A stretch of 64,000 nucleotides of DNA, taken from NCBI RefSeq assembly GCF_003286085.1, contig NW_020825312.1:5518001-5582000 (forward strand), in the 5' to 3' direction. Source of the DNA: Drosophila persimilis. Its lineage: Eukaryota > Arthropoda > Insecta > Diptera > Drosophilidae. Positions within the stretch are counted from its first letter, which is position 1; every line of letters begins with the position of its first letter. The position numbers were made by a program, and so were the translations under genes. This document shows, one piece after another, positions 35,014 to 48,114 of the stretch. The notes under the pieces were generated by a model, which made no database searches, was not told the origin of the DNA, and worked only from the letters and a program-made list of their open reading frames with translations.

Positions 35014-35037
35014 TCCCGCACGGTCTGTTGTGCGGGA
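35014..35037. repeat. 8-bp perfect hairpin in A-rich flanks
   Basis: TCCCGCAC pairs exactly with GTGCGGGA around an 8-base loop, with A-runs on both sides. It lacks the histone stem-loop sequence. Confidence 0.85.
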
Positions 35038-36982
35038 AAACAAAAGAAATGCAACTCTGAACGAGCTTGTTTAATTGAGGGATTTCAGTTTGACCCAGAT
35101 TCGATTGAGGCGGAAAATTCTGATGAATTGAAAGCATAACGCGCAAAATATTTATAGCTTCATAATTTAGGCAGTCGGTATTCCTCGAAGGCAACGAATT
35201 GGGCAAGAAAGAGAAACAAGAACCAAATTCAAATTGCAACTTTACAACTTTTAAAGTCAGTGTACAGATTCTTTCGGCTCTTGCTGTTTATCATAAAATT
35301 CAAAAGGAGGAGCCACGGGACCCAGGGCAGCCGAAAAAACCATTTGAAGAGCATGGAAAATGTTTACACAAATTACGAATCTGTGCCAGCCCCCAGCCCC
35401 GCAGCCCCCAGCACCCAGCTCCACAGCCTTCCCTATCCCTCTTTGCTATGTATATTTGAACGGCTACCGTATTGGAAAATAAACCAATTGCCCTTTGCTT
35501 TGCATTCGTTAGATACGATGTGTATATGAATCTTTCCATGATTGTCGAATGCCAGGAGTGTGGGAGTATGCGGAGGACGTGCAAACACGCCGAGCCACGC
35601 TGACACAAAGAGTATGCCAGATGATAATATTTTTCCAAATGTCGATGTGTACATACATGTAAGTGTGTATGTTTTGTTGTGCGTTGCTGCTGTTAGAGAT
35701 GAGCAAATGAAAGGAAAAGTCGTGAGAAAATTGTTGCTAATATTACAGAATATTGTAAATAAGAGACGCAGTCACATTCCATCAAATATTGCAGTTGCCG
35801 GATCTCCCGGACCAAGAAATTTACAGTTTGTCACCTGAAAGTGTCTAAGTGTGATCAATCACGAAGTCACGGTCACGACACCATCTCTAGCTGCAATCTT
35901 TTCCATCCAAGCGAGACCCAAAACGGATTGAAGGTGTTAAATGGGCATGAAACAGCTGCATTGCGGAGGACAACTGCACGGACCAGGGGGGCAGCCAGGC
36001 AGCCAGGCAGCCTGGCACCCAGAATGACAACTCACCAGATAAATGCAAACAACGTGAGCATTGAGAGTTTTTCAACCTTTGCCACACAATCTATCCCCTA
36101 TATATCCTGATTCGTCTACGGGCTTGCCGAAAAAGCTCAAAGGACGACCAAATGTTTTTTTTCTTCCAATTTTCAATGCATTTTGGGATAGATAGGGGGA
36201 AATGGACGAATCGAATAATGGCTGGAGCGGTCCGAGCATATGTAAATATCAATTTACGCTTCGTAAATGTCAATATCAACAATTACAACAACCATGAGTG
36301 CCTTTCCCTACGCCGCAACCCCTAAACCCTTTGAGACTACTTAGCCCATGTACGAATATTCTCTCGAATATGTACTAGGCTCGGGCTGTCCGATGTTTTT
36401 CCTCAATGTGGGGCATATTAATTTTCACATCTATGTGGACGCACCTTATCAAGCACACCCCTAACTGTGCATCCTTCCCCGCCTCGTATCACTTCTGACC
36501 CAAATACAACTAACTGGCCATGACGTAATTAGTCATCTATTCTGATAGCGAATGGAAAACAGGGTTGATTTCCCAGGCTATTGGTTTGTTTTGGTTTTCG
36601 GTTTTCCGCTTTCACATGGGAAATATAATATTCCATTCTCGGAAACTTCATTCAGATTCAAACATATTTTAATGGAACCAGCAAGGATCTAACTGCCGAG
36701 CACCGATGTGCATATACCCTGTTGGAAGGTGGACGAGCAATATCTTTCACCTCCTACTTTACTGGGACTGAGATTCTTTCTTCTGTGGGTCACAAACTTC
36801 TGACCAATTTCATAATAGCCTTTTCGAGGGTAGATCCGTGGATCCGAAAACAATTTCTGCAGGGATGTCCATGTATTAGCTAGGGCAAATCTTTGAATTT
36901 GATTTGGTTATCATAAAAACAAAAAGGAAAACCATTGCCAGTAACCTCGAAGCGAAAAGGAAATTTCGTGTGGCAATAAGCT

Positions 36983-37153
36983 TCAACAAATCTCTAAAAA
37001 ACCATACAGAGTATACAGAGCATGCCGAAGTTTATACACTCTTGCAGTTCGAGGAGCCTTACCAATAACTATGGCAGCAATATGATAGAGGTATCCGATG
37101 TTGAAAACGTACATCCAGACTTTATAATCCCAAATCATCTTTCTTATACTCAT
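36983..37153 (-). CDS. Candidate TATA-driven short membrane or secreted peptide
   Basis: An ATG frame of 56 residues begins MSIRKMIWDYKVWMYVFN and continues hydrophobic to about residue 31, like a signal anchor or signal peptide. It then has a basic segment with KAPRTARVYK. A TATA box (TATAAAAT) lies about 110 bases upstream on the same strand. A possible donor (G|GTAAGG, donor at 37062) would end the first exon just after the hydrophobic part. The TTTTTTAG acceptor at the frame's end leads to the same terminal codons, so the 3' structure is uncertain. No family is recognised. It could equally be a chance frame. Confidence 0.25.
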   Translation of the reverse strand: MSIRKMIWDYKVWMYVFNIGYLYHIAAIVIGKAPRTARVYKLRHALYTLYGFLEIC

Positions 37154-37255
37154 CGCGGCCCGGCCGGTCCCGGCGAATAATCTAGCTATTCGCTGACGAA
37201 GACAAAGTTCCAAGTTTTGCTGTGATAGATAAAAACTAGACGGCGTTTCTTCTGG

Positions 37256-37266
37256 CTTATTTTATA
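37256..37266 (-). promoter_or_regulatory. TATA box upstream of the short membrane frame
   Basis: TATAAAATAAG on the minus strand fits a strong TATA element. The start site would fall near 37235, about 80 bases before the ATG. Confidence 0.35.
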
Positions 37267-39107
37267 ATACCATTCTCAAGAGTATAAAATGTCTTGCAAA
37301 AACCACATTATCAAAGTGAATTTATGCACATCTCAAAAATAACAAACAACCTGCGTTCAGAGCACCAGAAACTGATACCAGTACCAGTACCAGTAGCGAA
37401 ACCCCCTCAAAAAAGTGCATCAAAAATAGAAAACAAGGGGATGGGGCTATGCTGACGAGAAATGGAAAACTTTGCATCTCTGTGTGGTTTTCCTTTCCTG
37501 TTTTTAGTTGTTTCTAGTTGTTGAGAGGTGAATTGCTATTGCTCCGGCAAAAACGAACTACAGTAAATATTTATTTTTGAACACGTTAATCTCACAAATC
37601 GTTCTAAGTGAACCGACCTCAACACACTCTTGTGGCACACGGCAGCCACTTGCAGTTGGCTGTGTAAACAGAGAGCGACATCAGACATCGAACGACCACA
37701 CCACAGCCTCTGGCATTGGCAGGTTCCAGCGCTAACAAAATTGTAAATCATGCACATAATTCGTTGGGATATTTCCTTCTATTTTCTTTATATGTATATA
37801 TTTTTTTCTTGACTGGTCGCAGGAGGGTAAACAAACAACGGTTTGGGCAGTGGCATCTGTGGCATATAATTAGATGCAGGTCGCTTCTGAGCTGTCAGCA
37901 CTCGACGATAGTTTTCTGTTATGAAATCCGAGGCAGGGTAGACCTTGCATCTTGTTGATAAATGTGCCTCGATGCGCTGCCAAAACATATGATATTTTAA
38001 GCGGCGGAGGGTGTAAACATTGGAAAATTGGAAAAGAAAAATTTGAAATAGTAATTGGTTATCCAGATTCGGAAAACAAAGTTGGGACTGGTAATATTGA
38101 TGCCCATTTAAGTATCTAGATCAGTTCTATGAGGTCTTATTTTCTGGGCAGTCTCAACATTTCCCAAAGATATTATTTTCTATCGAAATGATTTTCTCAA
38201 CCACTATCTAAAGCTTAACCTCTTTTTCTACGGTATTCACAAAAAAGTATCACGGACCAGAAACGATTTTTGGCTTTTTTTCGAGACTTCTTCTATTACC
38301 CTACGGACATCTGTCCAGCAGCTCACTGGCGACGTTGTTAAGTCTTTTGTGTGTGTGTGTGTGTGTGGTCCTGTCCGGTTTAAGTGCTCCTGCCACCGGG
38401 CGAACCGAAAGAAAACAACGGAAGTGGCGCGGCTCAGTGGGTGGGTGGCTATTGTGTGGGGGAATCTCGCTCACGCCTCCATCTCTACTTTCAATTGTGT
38501 TTTGGTCAATGCTGGCGTTGGCGCAGAGGTCAGCGCCGGTTAATTGTGATAACCAGGCCCAGGAAAGTCCAAACAATGGCTGCGAACACGATGTAGAGCT
38601 CTGCTAATTAGCAGCCAACTAAAAGCCCGCTATAATTTGCAGGCAGACCCCGACCGGGATCCGGAATTGGACTCCGATTTGGACACTGAAGCAGCTTCAT
38701 TAGCTGGCATTAGCATTAAGTAAATTTCCGCCTTGTTTGCCGCAGCAACTAGTTCCACCCTCCTTTCACTCGAAATATGATGAAGATGAAACACATGCCA
38801 AAAAACCCAACAGGGACTGAATAAACCAAAGTTCAGGCCACAAGAACAGAACGCCGCAGGTGATTTAATTTCCATAAAAAATAAAAACGAGCCAAGCCGA
38901 ACAAAACCAAAGCACAGCCATATATTAAGAGGCCTCAAGTGTCTTTTAATAAAACAAAAAGAAAGCAAGAAAAGAAACAATAGTGTATATCTTAGGTAAG
39001 ACCTTTAAGATTAAGGAGCCCCATTAAGTTTCTGCAATACTGAAAAGCTGAAGAATGCAGATCCCAAACGGCTATGAACAATTTTCAGCTTAAACCTAAG
39101 CCACCCC

Positions 39108-39380
39108 ATGGCCAAAACTAACATTACCGAAGAGCAGATATCTACGGCTGAGGATCCTGCGGACACACCCCTGCAAAAGGAAGAACATGAACAGAGAGGC
39201 CTACATAAGAGATATTCCAGTAACGTAAATAATTCGCATATCCCAGAACCCAGCCCTCAGCGTTTTGCATGTGATGCCCCGAACCATTTCAGGGATTGCT
39301 ACAGGGAGCCGAATAAGACAGAGCAAGTTCCCTGCCAGGCGGCAGATGGACGCCCCGGCGGTGGTTCTTGCTGCTGTTGA
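39108..39380 (+). CDS. Weak candidate small frame, 90 residues, hydrophilic, Cys-rich end
   Basis: The ATG (CCCCATGG) opens a frame starting MAKTNITEEQISTAEDPAD and ending GGGSCCC. It is hydrophilic and acidic in its first third, which looks more protein-like than neighbouring chance frames. No TATA box, splice site or poly(A) signal ties it to a transcript, and no domain is recognised. I would treat it as hypothetical. Confidence 0.2.
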   Translation: MAKTNITEEQISTAEDPADTPLQKEEHEQRGLHKRYSSNVNNSHIPEPSPQRFACDAPNHFRDCYREPNKTEQVPCQAADGRPGGGSCCC

Positions 39381-40492
39381 TAACTTAAAGGCCGTATTTA
39401 GATCTCGTACACAAATTTCAGTAAAGTCGATTCATAAATCAAGCGCAAAGCGGCAATGAATATCACCAGAGGCCGGAAGAAAGGGGGGCGTTGATATAAA
39501 GATGGAGAAACTCCGAGACTGGCTGCCAGTGAGGCAGCCAGAGAAGCGGGTCTGGAAAGAAAGGGCTGCCATTGAAATCTGTCTGTCCCATGCGTTTAAT
39601 TATTTGAGTTTTTTTCCAGTCTAGAGGGGTCTCGTCTTCCCCCAGTTCGAGGGAATCGAAGACGAGCCGCTAGTCACAGCTCTTTATCATCATTCGTCGC
39701 CCTCGTCGACATCATTTGACAGTATTGGGACGTTTTAATCATTTAAGTCGCATTCAGGGGGTAATGCCGACGCCTACCCTTTTGCAGAGAGTATTACGAC
39801 TTTGAACGGATGTTTGCACCGCAAAGAAGGGACTCATATCCGACCATACGAGTATCGAGCGATCGATTTGAAAGGGTATGACAGGCCTCGGAAAACTCTT
39901 CTTTCCCGTTTTTTGTTTATTTTTGACTCCATCTGCCTCCTCCTCCGCCATCTTGAGGTATGTCTTGGATATGACAGCTTTTCATGGCCATATAAGATAT
40001 TTTATTGTTGCCCAATTCTGTGTTCTGTGTTCTCTGTGTTTAATGAAAGTGTTGAGTTTTAGTTTTTGATGCGCCTTTTTTATTGTTTGTTTATAGTCAG
40101 TGTATTCGGGGCGTGCTCGTTAAGAGGGCCCTCCCATGATAAATTGCTGGAGGTGGAGGAAGGAAATTAAACCCCATTTAAGATACGCCGTAAAATACCT
40201 CTCTTCTCTCCGTACATTTAAAATTGATTCATGTCTGATTGCTCTGTCGAAATGAGAAAAATCACAACTCACCTTATACATATGTACGTCTGTATTAAAA
40301 ACCAGCGGGCCAATACTTCTCCAAGTTTACGTTTCAAATACTGAAGAGCAGTGCACTCGCATGTACAAAACATGAAGCAAGTCTGCGGAATGGAGTTTAT
40401 AAATGAAGGCACAGCATAAACATATAAAATCCAATAAAATTTAAGTATTCAATAAAATGATCAGCGAGCAAGGTAAAATGTTCCTGTGCTCG

Positions 40493-40685
40493 ACTCGTTT
40501 TCAGACGAGTACGAGAATATCGAGAGGAATATAATCTCAATACCTTTTTATGTACCGTAGTACTTAGCTGTTCCTGTTTCATTGAATAACCGGTATTAAA
40601 GACTCCTTATCCCCAAAGTCCAATCCGTTAGTTCAACATCATAGCGTATCTGAATATCATTGCGTATCAATCTATCTTTGATACG
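40493..40685. repeat. Paired hairpins in a GTATC-rich patch
   Basis: ACTCGT-TTTCAG-ACGAGT (40493-40510) and CGTATCAA-7-TTGATACG (40663-40685) are perfect stems. The surrounding 300 bases are rich in GTATC and GATAC words. Confidence 0.75.
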
Positions 40686-41650
40686 ATATCCATCGAATCC
40701 AGTCAGATTAGTACTATGGCAGCTCGCATAACACAGTCGGAACAATACTAAAAACTGCACCTAACGAATACGAATATATTACACAGGCTAAGGTTCGTAT
40801 CCAGTATCCCGTCTCCAGGTCGTAGCCAAATGCGGTCAGAGAAATGTTTTTTCTAAATGAGTCTAATCAGTCAGGAGAAAAGGGTAGGATAGGCCTATAA
40901 TTTGCTCATTACGAGTCCCGACCAGAAGGGATCTCTGGGAGAAACATACAAATTAAGGTAATAAGTCAAAAAACGGTGCGGCTGCATCTGGGATGCATCA
41001 ACTTTTTGGGTTTTTTCGGCCATACTTCCATTTCTGTTCCCAGTCTCAGCCGGCAGTATAATTAGCGGTCGTACCCACATTTTTCTGGCCGCCATTTAAA
41101 GGTGTGTATTGGTGCATCGACCAATACAGTAGCGGACTAAGTGGCATTAGATGACATGAAGAACTGAACTGAACTGAAAGATGTCTGCTATAGAGACATC
41201 AACAGCTGTGGTACTTTGAAAAAATGTATTAGTGGTTTTCATGGAGCAGCCCCAGATGCTGTAAATTAAATTGTGGTCCCTTCCCAATATCACTATTATC
41301 TAACAAAACTTAAGTAATTAAATCTAAACTATTATTACTGATTTGTTTTGATTCGTTGTTGGACGTTGTTCTACAATGACTTGAACAGGGAAGGGACTAT
41401 GCTCAAAAACAGAAATTACATTTAAAACATTGTTTAGGAATGTAAACATATGTATCTAAAAACCGCTGTACACAAATCCATTGGGTGACCGCAGCTGTCA
41501 GTTGCATTTGAAACCACAGAATCGTCAGCAAAGAGCAGCACGAAATTGGTAATTGGAAAAAGCAGAATCAGCAGAGGAATGTCTATTAGGCCAACCGTTG
41601 CGATAGAGCATGATCCTGAACTAAAATGGCTTATAGGGCAAAAGCTGTAT

Positions 41651-41671
41651 CCCCGTCCCCGTCCCCGTCCT
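41651..41671 (+). repeat. CCCCGT hexamer array
   Basis: Just over three copies of CCCCGT. Confidence 0.85.
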
Positions 41672-42795
41672 CCTTCCTGACAAATATTTTTCGGCCCCCA
41701 TTTGACCTTTTCAGTCCTGCGGACACGCTCACGAACCTTTGCGCTTTATCTTTATCTATTACGCCCAAGAATTTTTTGAATTTTTCGAATCTTTTTTTTT
41801 TTGAACGTAAAGCTTTCCACCACCCCTCCGTTCCGACCACATATGCTGCTGCCGTCTATTTCAAAATTACTGTCTAACTTTTATGGTGTTTTGTCGCATC
41901 TCACTTTGTCTGCTATTTATATTTTGGTCCCATAGCTTTTGGAGCTTATTTCGTTGGCATTTTCCGGCTGTTCCGCGTGCGACACAAATGTGACATAAAA
42001 TGTTCGATTTGGGGCGGTGGTGGGGGTGGTTATGGGTCTCTCGCCATCCCCAAGCCCAATTCATTCCCGAACCCGATTTTGTGGAGTTGGTCTTGCAAAA
42101 GTTTGTTGTTGTTTTTGCTGCTGTTGCATGGCATGTTGTGTAATTGCTGAGATATGTCGTGGGGGTCGACTTGGAAAAAACAGAAAAAAGAGAGGTGTGG
42201 CAGCCATGCCAGAGGGGGAAATGGGACAAGGGAACACATGTTGTCGAAACAGCTTTTAAATTTTTATTGATTGGCAAGGCAGAACAGGAAAAAAAAACAC
42301 ACACAATGAATCGGAACGAAACGAATCACACATTTCACAAATAAACAGAGACTGGCGCATATATCATCTGATTGGCTGAGAAGCAAACAAATCAATGAAA
42401 ATATAGAAATTAAGCCAGCTTGGAACAGTCTATTGGCTTACAAAAGTATAAGATAAAATCAAGGATCTTGTTGGAATAATAAGCCCTAGGTATCCTTTGT
42501 AAGTAAGAACCATTTCTCTGGTTCCCATTCCGGGCTTAAAGAATTCTCTTATCGTGCAGCAGCGGTGCATGCTACGCATGAAAGTCATACGAGTAGAGCA
42601 AGGAAAATGAACTGAATGAAGCAGTGAACGACTGAGATGGCTACCGAAATGCACTTTTCTCTTATCTAATTGCATTAAAAGTCAATAAATTAATAAATAG
42701 CAAGCAATAAATTTAGTAAAAACAAGCCATTAATAACAGTTTGGTTGACACGGCCAGCAAACGAGACTCAACTGCCCTGCGGCATTGTCGCCGCC

Positions 42796-42927
42796 GTCGA
42801 TGGTCGGTGGTCGGTGGTCAATGGTCGCTGGCCATCGCTGGCCGATGGTCGCCACCTCTCCTGGTTAGTTCAGGTCAACGGCAACCAGACCGAGTCCGCT
42901 GGTCCGCTAGTCCGCTAGTCCGCTGGG
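42796..42927 (+). repeat. GGTCGGT and GTCCGCTA arrays
   Basis: GGTCGGTG/GGTCAATG units at 42800-42850 and four copies of GTCCGCTAG at 42895-42925 occur in one GC-rich patch. Confidence 0.8.
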
Positions 42928-43230
42928 TCGTGTCGGCCTGAGGTCTGAGAATCCGGTGGGATCGCCGACATGTCGCGCTCTAAAGTTGAAAAATTGAGCG
43001 CAGAGTGTTTGTGTCACCGAAAAATAGGGAAAATTGTTAAGAAAAATGCATCAAGTAATTTAATTTAATTTCGTTGCAATTCGTTGCGTTTTGTTGCCTA
43101 CCAAGAGCGTCGCGGAGACAGTCGGTACAGGCGGTAAGGTGTGGGCGATCTGTGTTGCAGGCCGACAATAAAGCATGATTAATATTTTCAAACTATTTAA
43201 ATCAACGCCGCCAAACGATTGGAATTTTTA

Positions 43231-43254
43231 TTGTAAATTGTAAATTGTAAATTA
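43231..43254 (+). repeat. TTGTAAA heptamer array
   Basis: Three exact copies of TTGTAAA, then TT. Confidence 0.95.
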
Positions 43255-43267
43255 AAGTTGATGGGTC

Positions 43268-43330
43268 CCATTCTCGTCCATTCTCATCCATTCACATCCA
43301 TTCAGAGCCATTCAGGGCCATTCAGAGCCA
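43268..43330 (+). repeat. CCATTC decamer array
   Basis: Six 10-base units share CCATTC followed by a variable tetramer (TCGT, TCAT, ACAT, AGAG, AGGG, AGAG). Confidence 0.9.
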
Positions 43331-44100
43331 TGCGGGCCTTAATTGAATCCAAATCCGACTTACGCGTGCCACTTTCCTGCCAACCGTTTTAAATAATCAT
43401 TTTTGCTTTGCATTTTACGGTCCAAACAGCTATTTGTGTAATTTGTTTAATTGGAAAAATCGTAAAAAAGGCCATTGTGTTTCTCTACAAATTGATTTTT
43501 ACGACATTAAGCAATTCACAATAACGGTGCCGAAGTAACGGAGAATTTACGATTCAAAGTTAAGCCATTGGACATAGTTTGATGGGGGTTAAAAAAGATT
43601 CAGCAATGTTCTGGCTTTCGCTGATCATTTTTCATTTAAAAGCACTATCAGCAGATACGAAAATTCAACAGCCAGAAAATATCCTTATGCTATGATAATA
43701 CCATAGCTTTCCCTACCACCGCAAGGCCAATTAAATCCACACCAAAGGTCCCACACTTTGGTCAGTATCAGGCAATTATCCTGCGGCACGTATCAGACAA
43801 TAGGCCACAGAACGTACTGTACAGTCCTTCAGCTAGTGAGAGTTTCCAGATTCCCCGACCTGCGGGGGCAACCACCGCAGGCTCTATTCTGGGTGGGAGG
43901 AAACTTGAGAGCCAGCTACTAAAATGCAGGCTCTTCTGGTGTTCGTGTGTGTGAAAATGGCAGAAAAAGGCAAAAAAACAAAAACAAAAACAAAAACAGG
44001 GAAAAGTAGTCAAATGTATTTAGTTAGAGCCGCATGAAACGGGTCCCTAACTAACTTGCAGACTGACATGGGGACCTGAGAACTGGGTCCTGGGACTGAA

Positions 44101-44146
44101 ACGACTGTGACTGTCCGACTGACTGAATGGCTGACTGACTGACTGG
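44101..44146 (+). repeat. CTGA tetramer repeat
   Basis: Interrupted CTGA/CTGT tetramers. Confidence 0.8.
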
Positions 44147-47100
44147 CGTGGTGCGTTGCAGGGAGACAGAACAAATGGCATTTGAACACGCAATACAGAA
44201 TTTATTTTGTCTTGTGCGACTCGTGCTTCTGTCGGCTGCCGATGCAGAGATAAAGTTTCAAATTGGTTTTGGGACTCGTAATTTAATTTAATTTTTTTAT
44301 TAGGCCAAACCGCACATAGAATAAAGTTGATGTGCCAAAGAGTGACATGTTTTTGGGGTTAAAAAAGTAGGTAAAATAAGGCAATTTCGAAATTGAAGTG
44401 GTACATTTATACACACTGAGGCAGACACTAAATTTCTATATACTCGTACATGATTCGCATTACTCACTCGTCCGAGGCCTTAATTATCGGGTGTATTCAC
44501 GCCACTGACTTACAGGACTCCTATTTCAATGAGCAATTTGATTACATTACCATTTCATTGGTGAAATTGATTGCTGATGTTTCGCATTCCATGACTTGAT
44601 GACTTTGTCTTTGTTCCCATCGCAAATTCTGTCAAGTACTGATTGATTGACGGTGCCCCTTGATGCATGTAGATGTTCTGCACAAATTCCTTGAGAAGTG
44701 CTCCTTCGATCAGTCGGGAGAGTGGGTGTCATTAGGACTAGAACCATATTAAATTATCCCGCACGGGGAATCTATTAACCCAGAGAAAAACTGAGGTCCG
44801 AAACCGAAGGCCCTTCCTTTCTTTTCAGTGTAACGCCAAGTTCAGACAACAACAATAACAATCATAACAAAAACACCGGAAAATCTTTGTACTAAGGTAA
44901 AAACGTGAAACAAACGAAGCGGCTAAAGGATATTGGTAAAAACAGCAGAAAATACGAAATATGAAAAAAGCCAGCCTGGGTTGATGGCTGGAAAAAGGGA
45001 AGAGGAAGATAAAAGTCCAAAGGAACGAGGAGCGGAGGAACGGAGGAAAAACGTAGTAAAGTTTCAAATAAATTGAAGCACATACATATCTTCTGTCACT
45101 GACATAATCCAAAAGTATGCCAGGCCATGATAAAGTGTAAAGAAATTCCGGAGGTTCGCCCCGAGAGGTAATTGAAATAAGCATGGAAATTTGTAAGGCT
45201 TAGAGTGGGAGAGGAGGGAAAAGCTCTTAGCTGGAAGTTTGCTCTGGTATATTTTTGTTGTTTGTTCCCCTCTTTTAAAATATATTCAAGTCTATTAATT
45301 ATGATTTTGAGGTCTGCCCGAGGAGAGGGTCCTAATGGAGCCCACCTGAGAAACTGAGAAACTGGGAAACTGGGAATCTGAGAGGTACTCCCATAACCCC
45401 AGGTAGCTCGAGTAATAAATTCAATTTAAATGAAGCATAAAATTTAATCAATTTGGTGGTTTCGGCGGTTTCGGTGGGGAGACCTAAGCCAAAACTGAGG
45501 TTAAGATTCACCTTTGACTCCAACGGATGCGTGCGTCTGCGGCTTCTTTGGTGGTAAATTGTTTTACAAAGCGCTGCTCGAGTGGACGAGGCAGGGTTCT
45601 GCGAAACACGCCTTTATTCCGTAGTGAAGAAGAAAATTTACTTGATTTTTCCACGCATCAGCCGAGGTTCTACTTGGGGTTTTCTTTTGTGTAATAAAAT
45701 AAAAGAAATATTTAGGTAGACGTAGACACAGCCGGAGTAGCATATGTTATGCGGTCCAGTGATACGGCACTCCTAGGGGCTGTGCCATCCTTGGGCAGCT
45801 CAACATTCACTCAAAATGATGTTGTTTTAATTTAAGAGACAAGAGGGACTTACGTTGAGAATTTTTAATAAATGACTTGTACGACCATAAAGAATTTCCT
45901 TGTGGCTGCACAGTACGATGATCTGGTCTTCTGTTATAATTTTATTGATGGTGTTCCGAGTGCACTGAATTGTGCGGAGAATTTGTAAACTGTAATTGCA
46001 GCATTTTCGGCCAAGGACGCAGATGTACTACATGGCTCGGTTAGCATGCTGTTGGGTCGGGTTAGCTGCATATGTTATTCACGCCCGAGCTAATATCCCG
46101 GCAAATGAGTAATGGGCATTCCACTCTGGAGTACGGAGAGCAACAGGAGTTGGATGGATTGGGTCATGTTCTGGCTGACAAATTAGTCTGTTGGAATTTC
46201 TTTATTGAAATTAGAAATATTCTGTAGCTATGGGATCACGGACTAGAAAGCTAAAGAACAAACATACTTATTAACCAGTAACCAATTGGGCGATCAATAA
46301 TAATCAAAAAATGCTGCGAGGCTGTAAGCCCCCCTTACCAGTCTCCGGCCCTGCCTTTGACTCGATTAATTTCAAAGAAATTTCGAATAGAAATGCAAAT
46401 AGGAAAATGTCTTACATGAGTATGGTGTCTGCATTGATTTGAAAATCGGAAATCGTTCGGCCTGTGTATCTGTTTCTCATTCTGTTTACGCCAGCCAGTA
46501 TGTGGGAGGACCCGAGCTTTGAAAATTGAGACATCTACAGCCACGGGCAAGTCTATTAGCCGGAGGAGGCAGTCCTAGAAGCTGTAAAACAAAATATTTA
46601 CACGCACCAAAGCAGCACGCAAGGACAAAACTGGCGTACCCTCCGCACCACCGGGTCAGGACACGGCAGGACACGGACACATGCGAATAAGACATTAAAG
46701 CTTCAATGAAGAAACGGAACGCTCCGTTCTGCTGCGGGTCCCTACTGAAAACATAAACGTCTCTTATATTCAAGCGAGACAGACAAAGCTTCGTTCTGGC
46801 AGGAGTTTCAACTTGTTCCGCCGTGGCGGCCTATCGTGGCACGTCTGCTCCGACGCTTTTAGTCTAAATAAAGGGATTTAAAAGATTTAGAGCAAATGAA
46901 CCCAACCTCAAGCGTTCCCAGTACACCATTAATGGCTGCGGCTTGGCAGCGCGTGGGCCGTGCCGCATAAAAACAAAAGACACGCATGTCCTGCCCTGTC
47001 ACTCCGTCTGTATGTCTGTCCGTCAGTCTCGTCCTAGTCCTCCTCCTCAGCCTCGGCCCCACCGTTTCCTCCTTCACTTGTGTGACATTTTTATGGCGAA

Positions 47101-48086
47101 TTTAAGACACGCAACTTCTTTGCTTCGCTTTTAGTATTCTTTCTTTATTTTTTTTGGTTGGTGATTTGTTAGACGACGTCGCTTTAGTTTCGCTGATTGT
47201 ACATCCTGTCATCTTTGTTCCAGGGCTCGGTTCTTCTTGGATGATGATGATGACCAAATGACGCAATCAAAACTCTGTTGTGCATTTCCAGATCAAGTCC
47301 AACGGCTTGGATGTAATTGCTTAATTGGGTATGCCTCCCTGTGCCCTCATGCTGCCAGTATATTTATATCCTTAAAGATGACAATTTAAAGTTGGTTTAT
47401 GTATGTAACACATGTATATGCTAATATAATCTTGACTGTGTGTGTATTTATATTTTAATGGCAGCCCGAAATGGCCTAGATCAAGTCAGATAATATTGGC
47501 CAGGGCCAGGTACCAACAAAGGTGGCAGTGGCTCAGGCTTTTAGCTAATTAAGTCCCGAAGAACTCCCCAATGATTGAAGGGATAAATAAATGGACAGCA
47601 ACTTTTGTTGAATCTCCAGTAATTCCAGATTTTGCATTACAGTACCAATTACGTCCAAGCTCAGCCAGAGAAACGCTTTCCTGAAATTGTAGGGAACTAT
47701 GCATAATTTCCGAGTCCTGTCCACGGTCCACCGCCTGCGTTAAGTTTCGGGGCGCCGCCAATGCAAATTAGCATTTGCATTTCTGGAGGCAAGAAGACAA
47801 GGAGGCTATGGTGCTCAAAACGAAAACCTAGACGCGACGTTGCAGTGCATAATTCAGTGTCCGTCAAGCTGTCATAAAATGCGTTGCAGAAGCAACGACA
47901 GTAGGAAACTGAAACTGGCGAAGCTCAGAGAGCTGAGCAGTTACATTTGGCTTAAAAAAAATAAGGGAAATACTGGCTACAGAGGGGAAACATACTCGTA
48001 CATTAACAGGGTTAAACTTATTGCTAATGTAAATATTTTGTTTTAATTTTCAAAATGATAAAACAAACTTTTCATGCGGGCCGAGC

Positions 48087-48114
48087 TCTGGGACTGGGAC
48101 TGGGACTGGGACTG
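48087..48114 (+). repeat. GGGACT hexamer array
   Basis: Four copies of GGGACT. An interrupted CAGA tetramer repeat follows at 48157-48202. Confidence 0.9.

Larger units (their letters stand above)
21010..36980. other. Gene-poor intergenic region
   Basis: About 16 kb with no gene that I can support. It consists of unique-looking DNA, AT-rich patches and many minisatellites, listed separately. The 12-base palindrome GATAGTACTATC is at 26184-26195. Strong short hairpins lie at 34763-34774 and 35014-35037, and TACGAGT heptamers recur every 1-3 kb over most of the region. Open frames here mostly start at non-ATG codons or follow the simple repeats. Confidence 0.5.
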
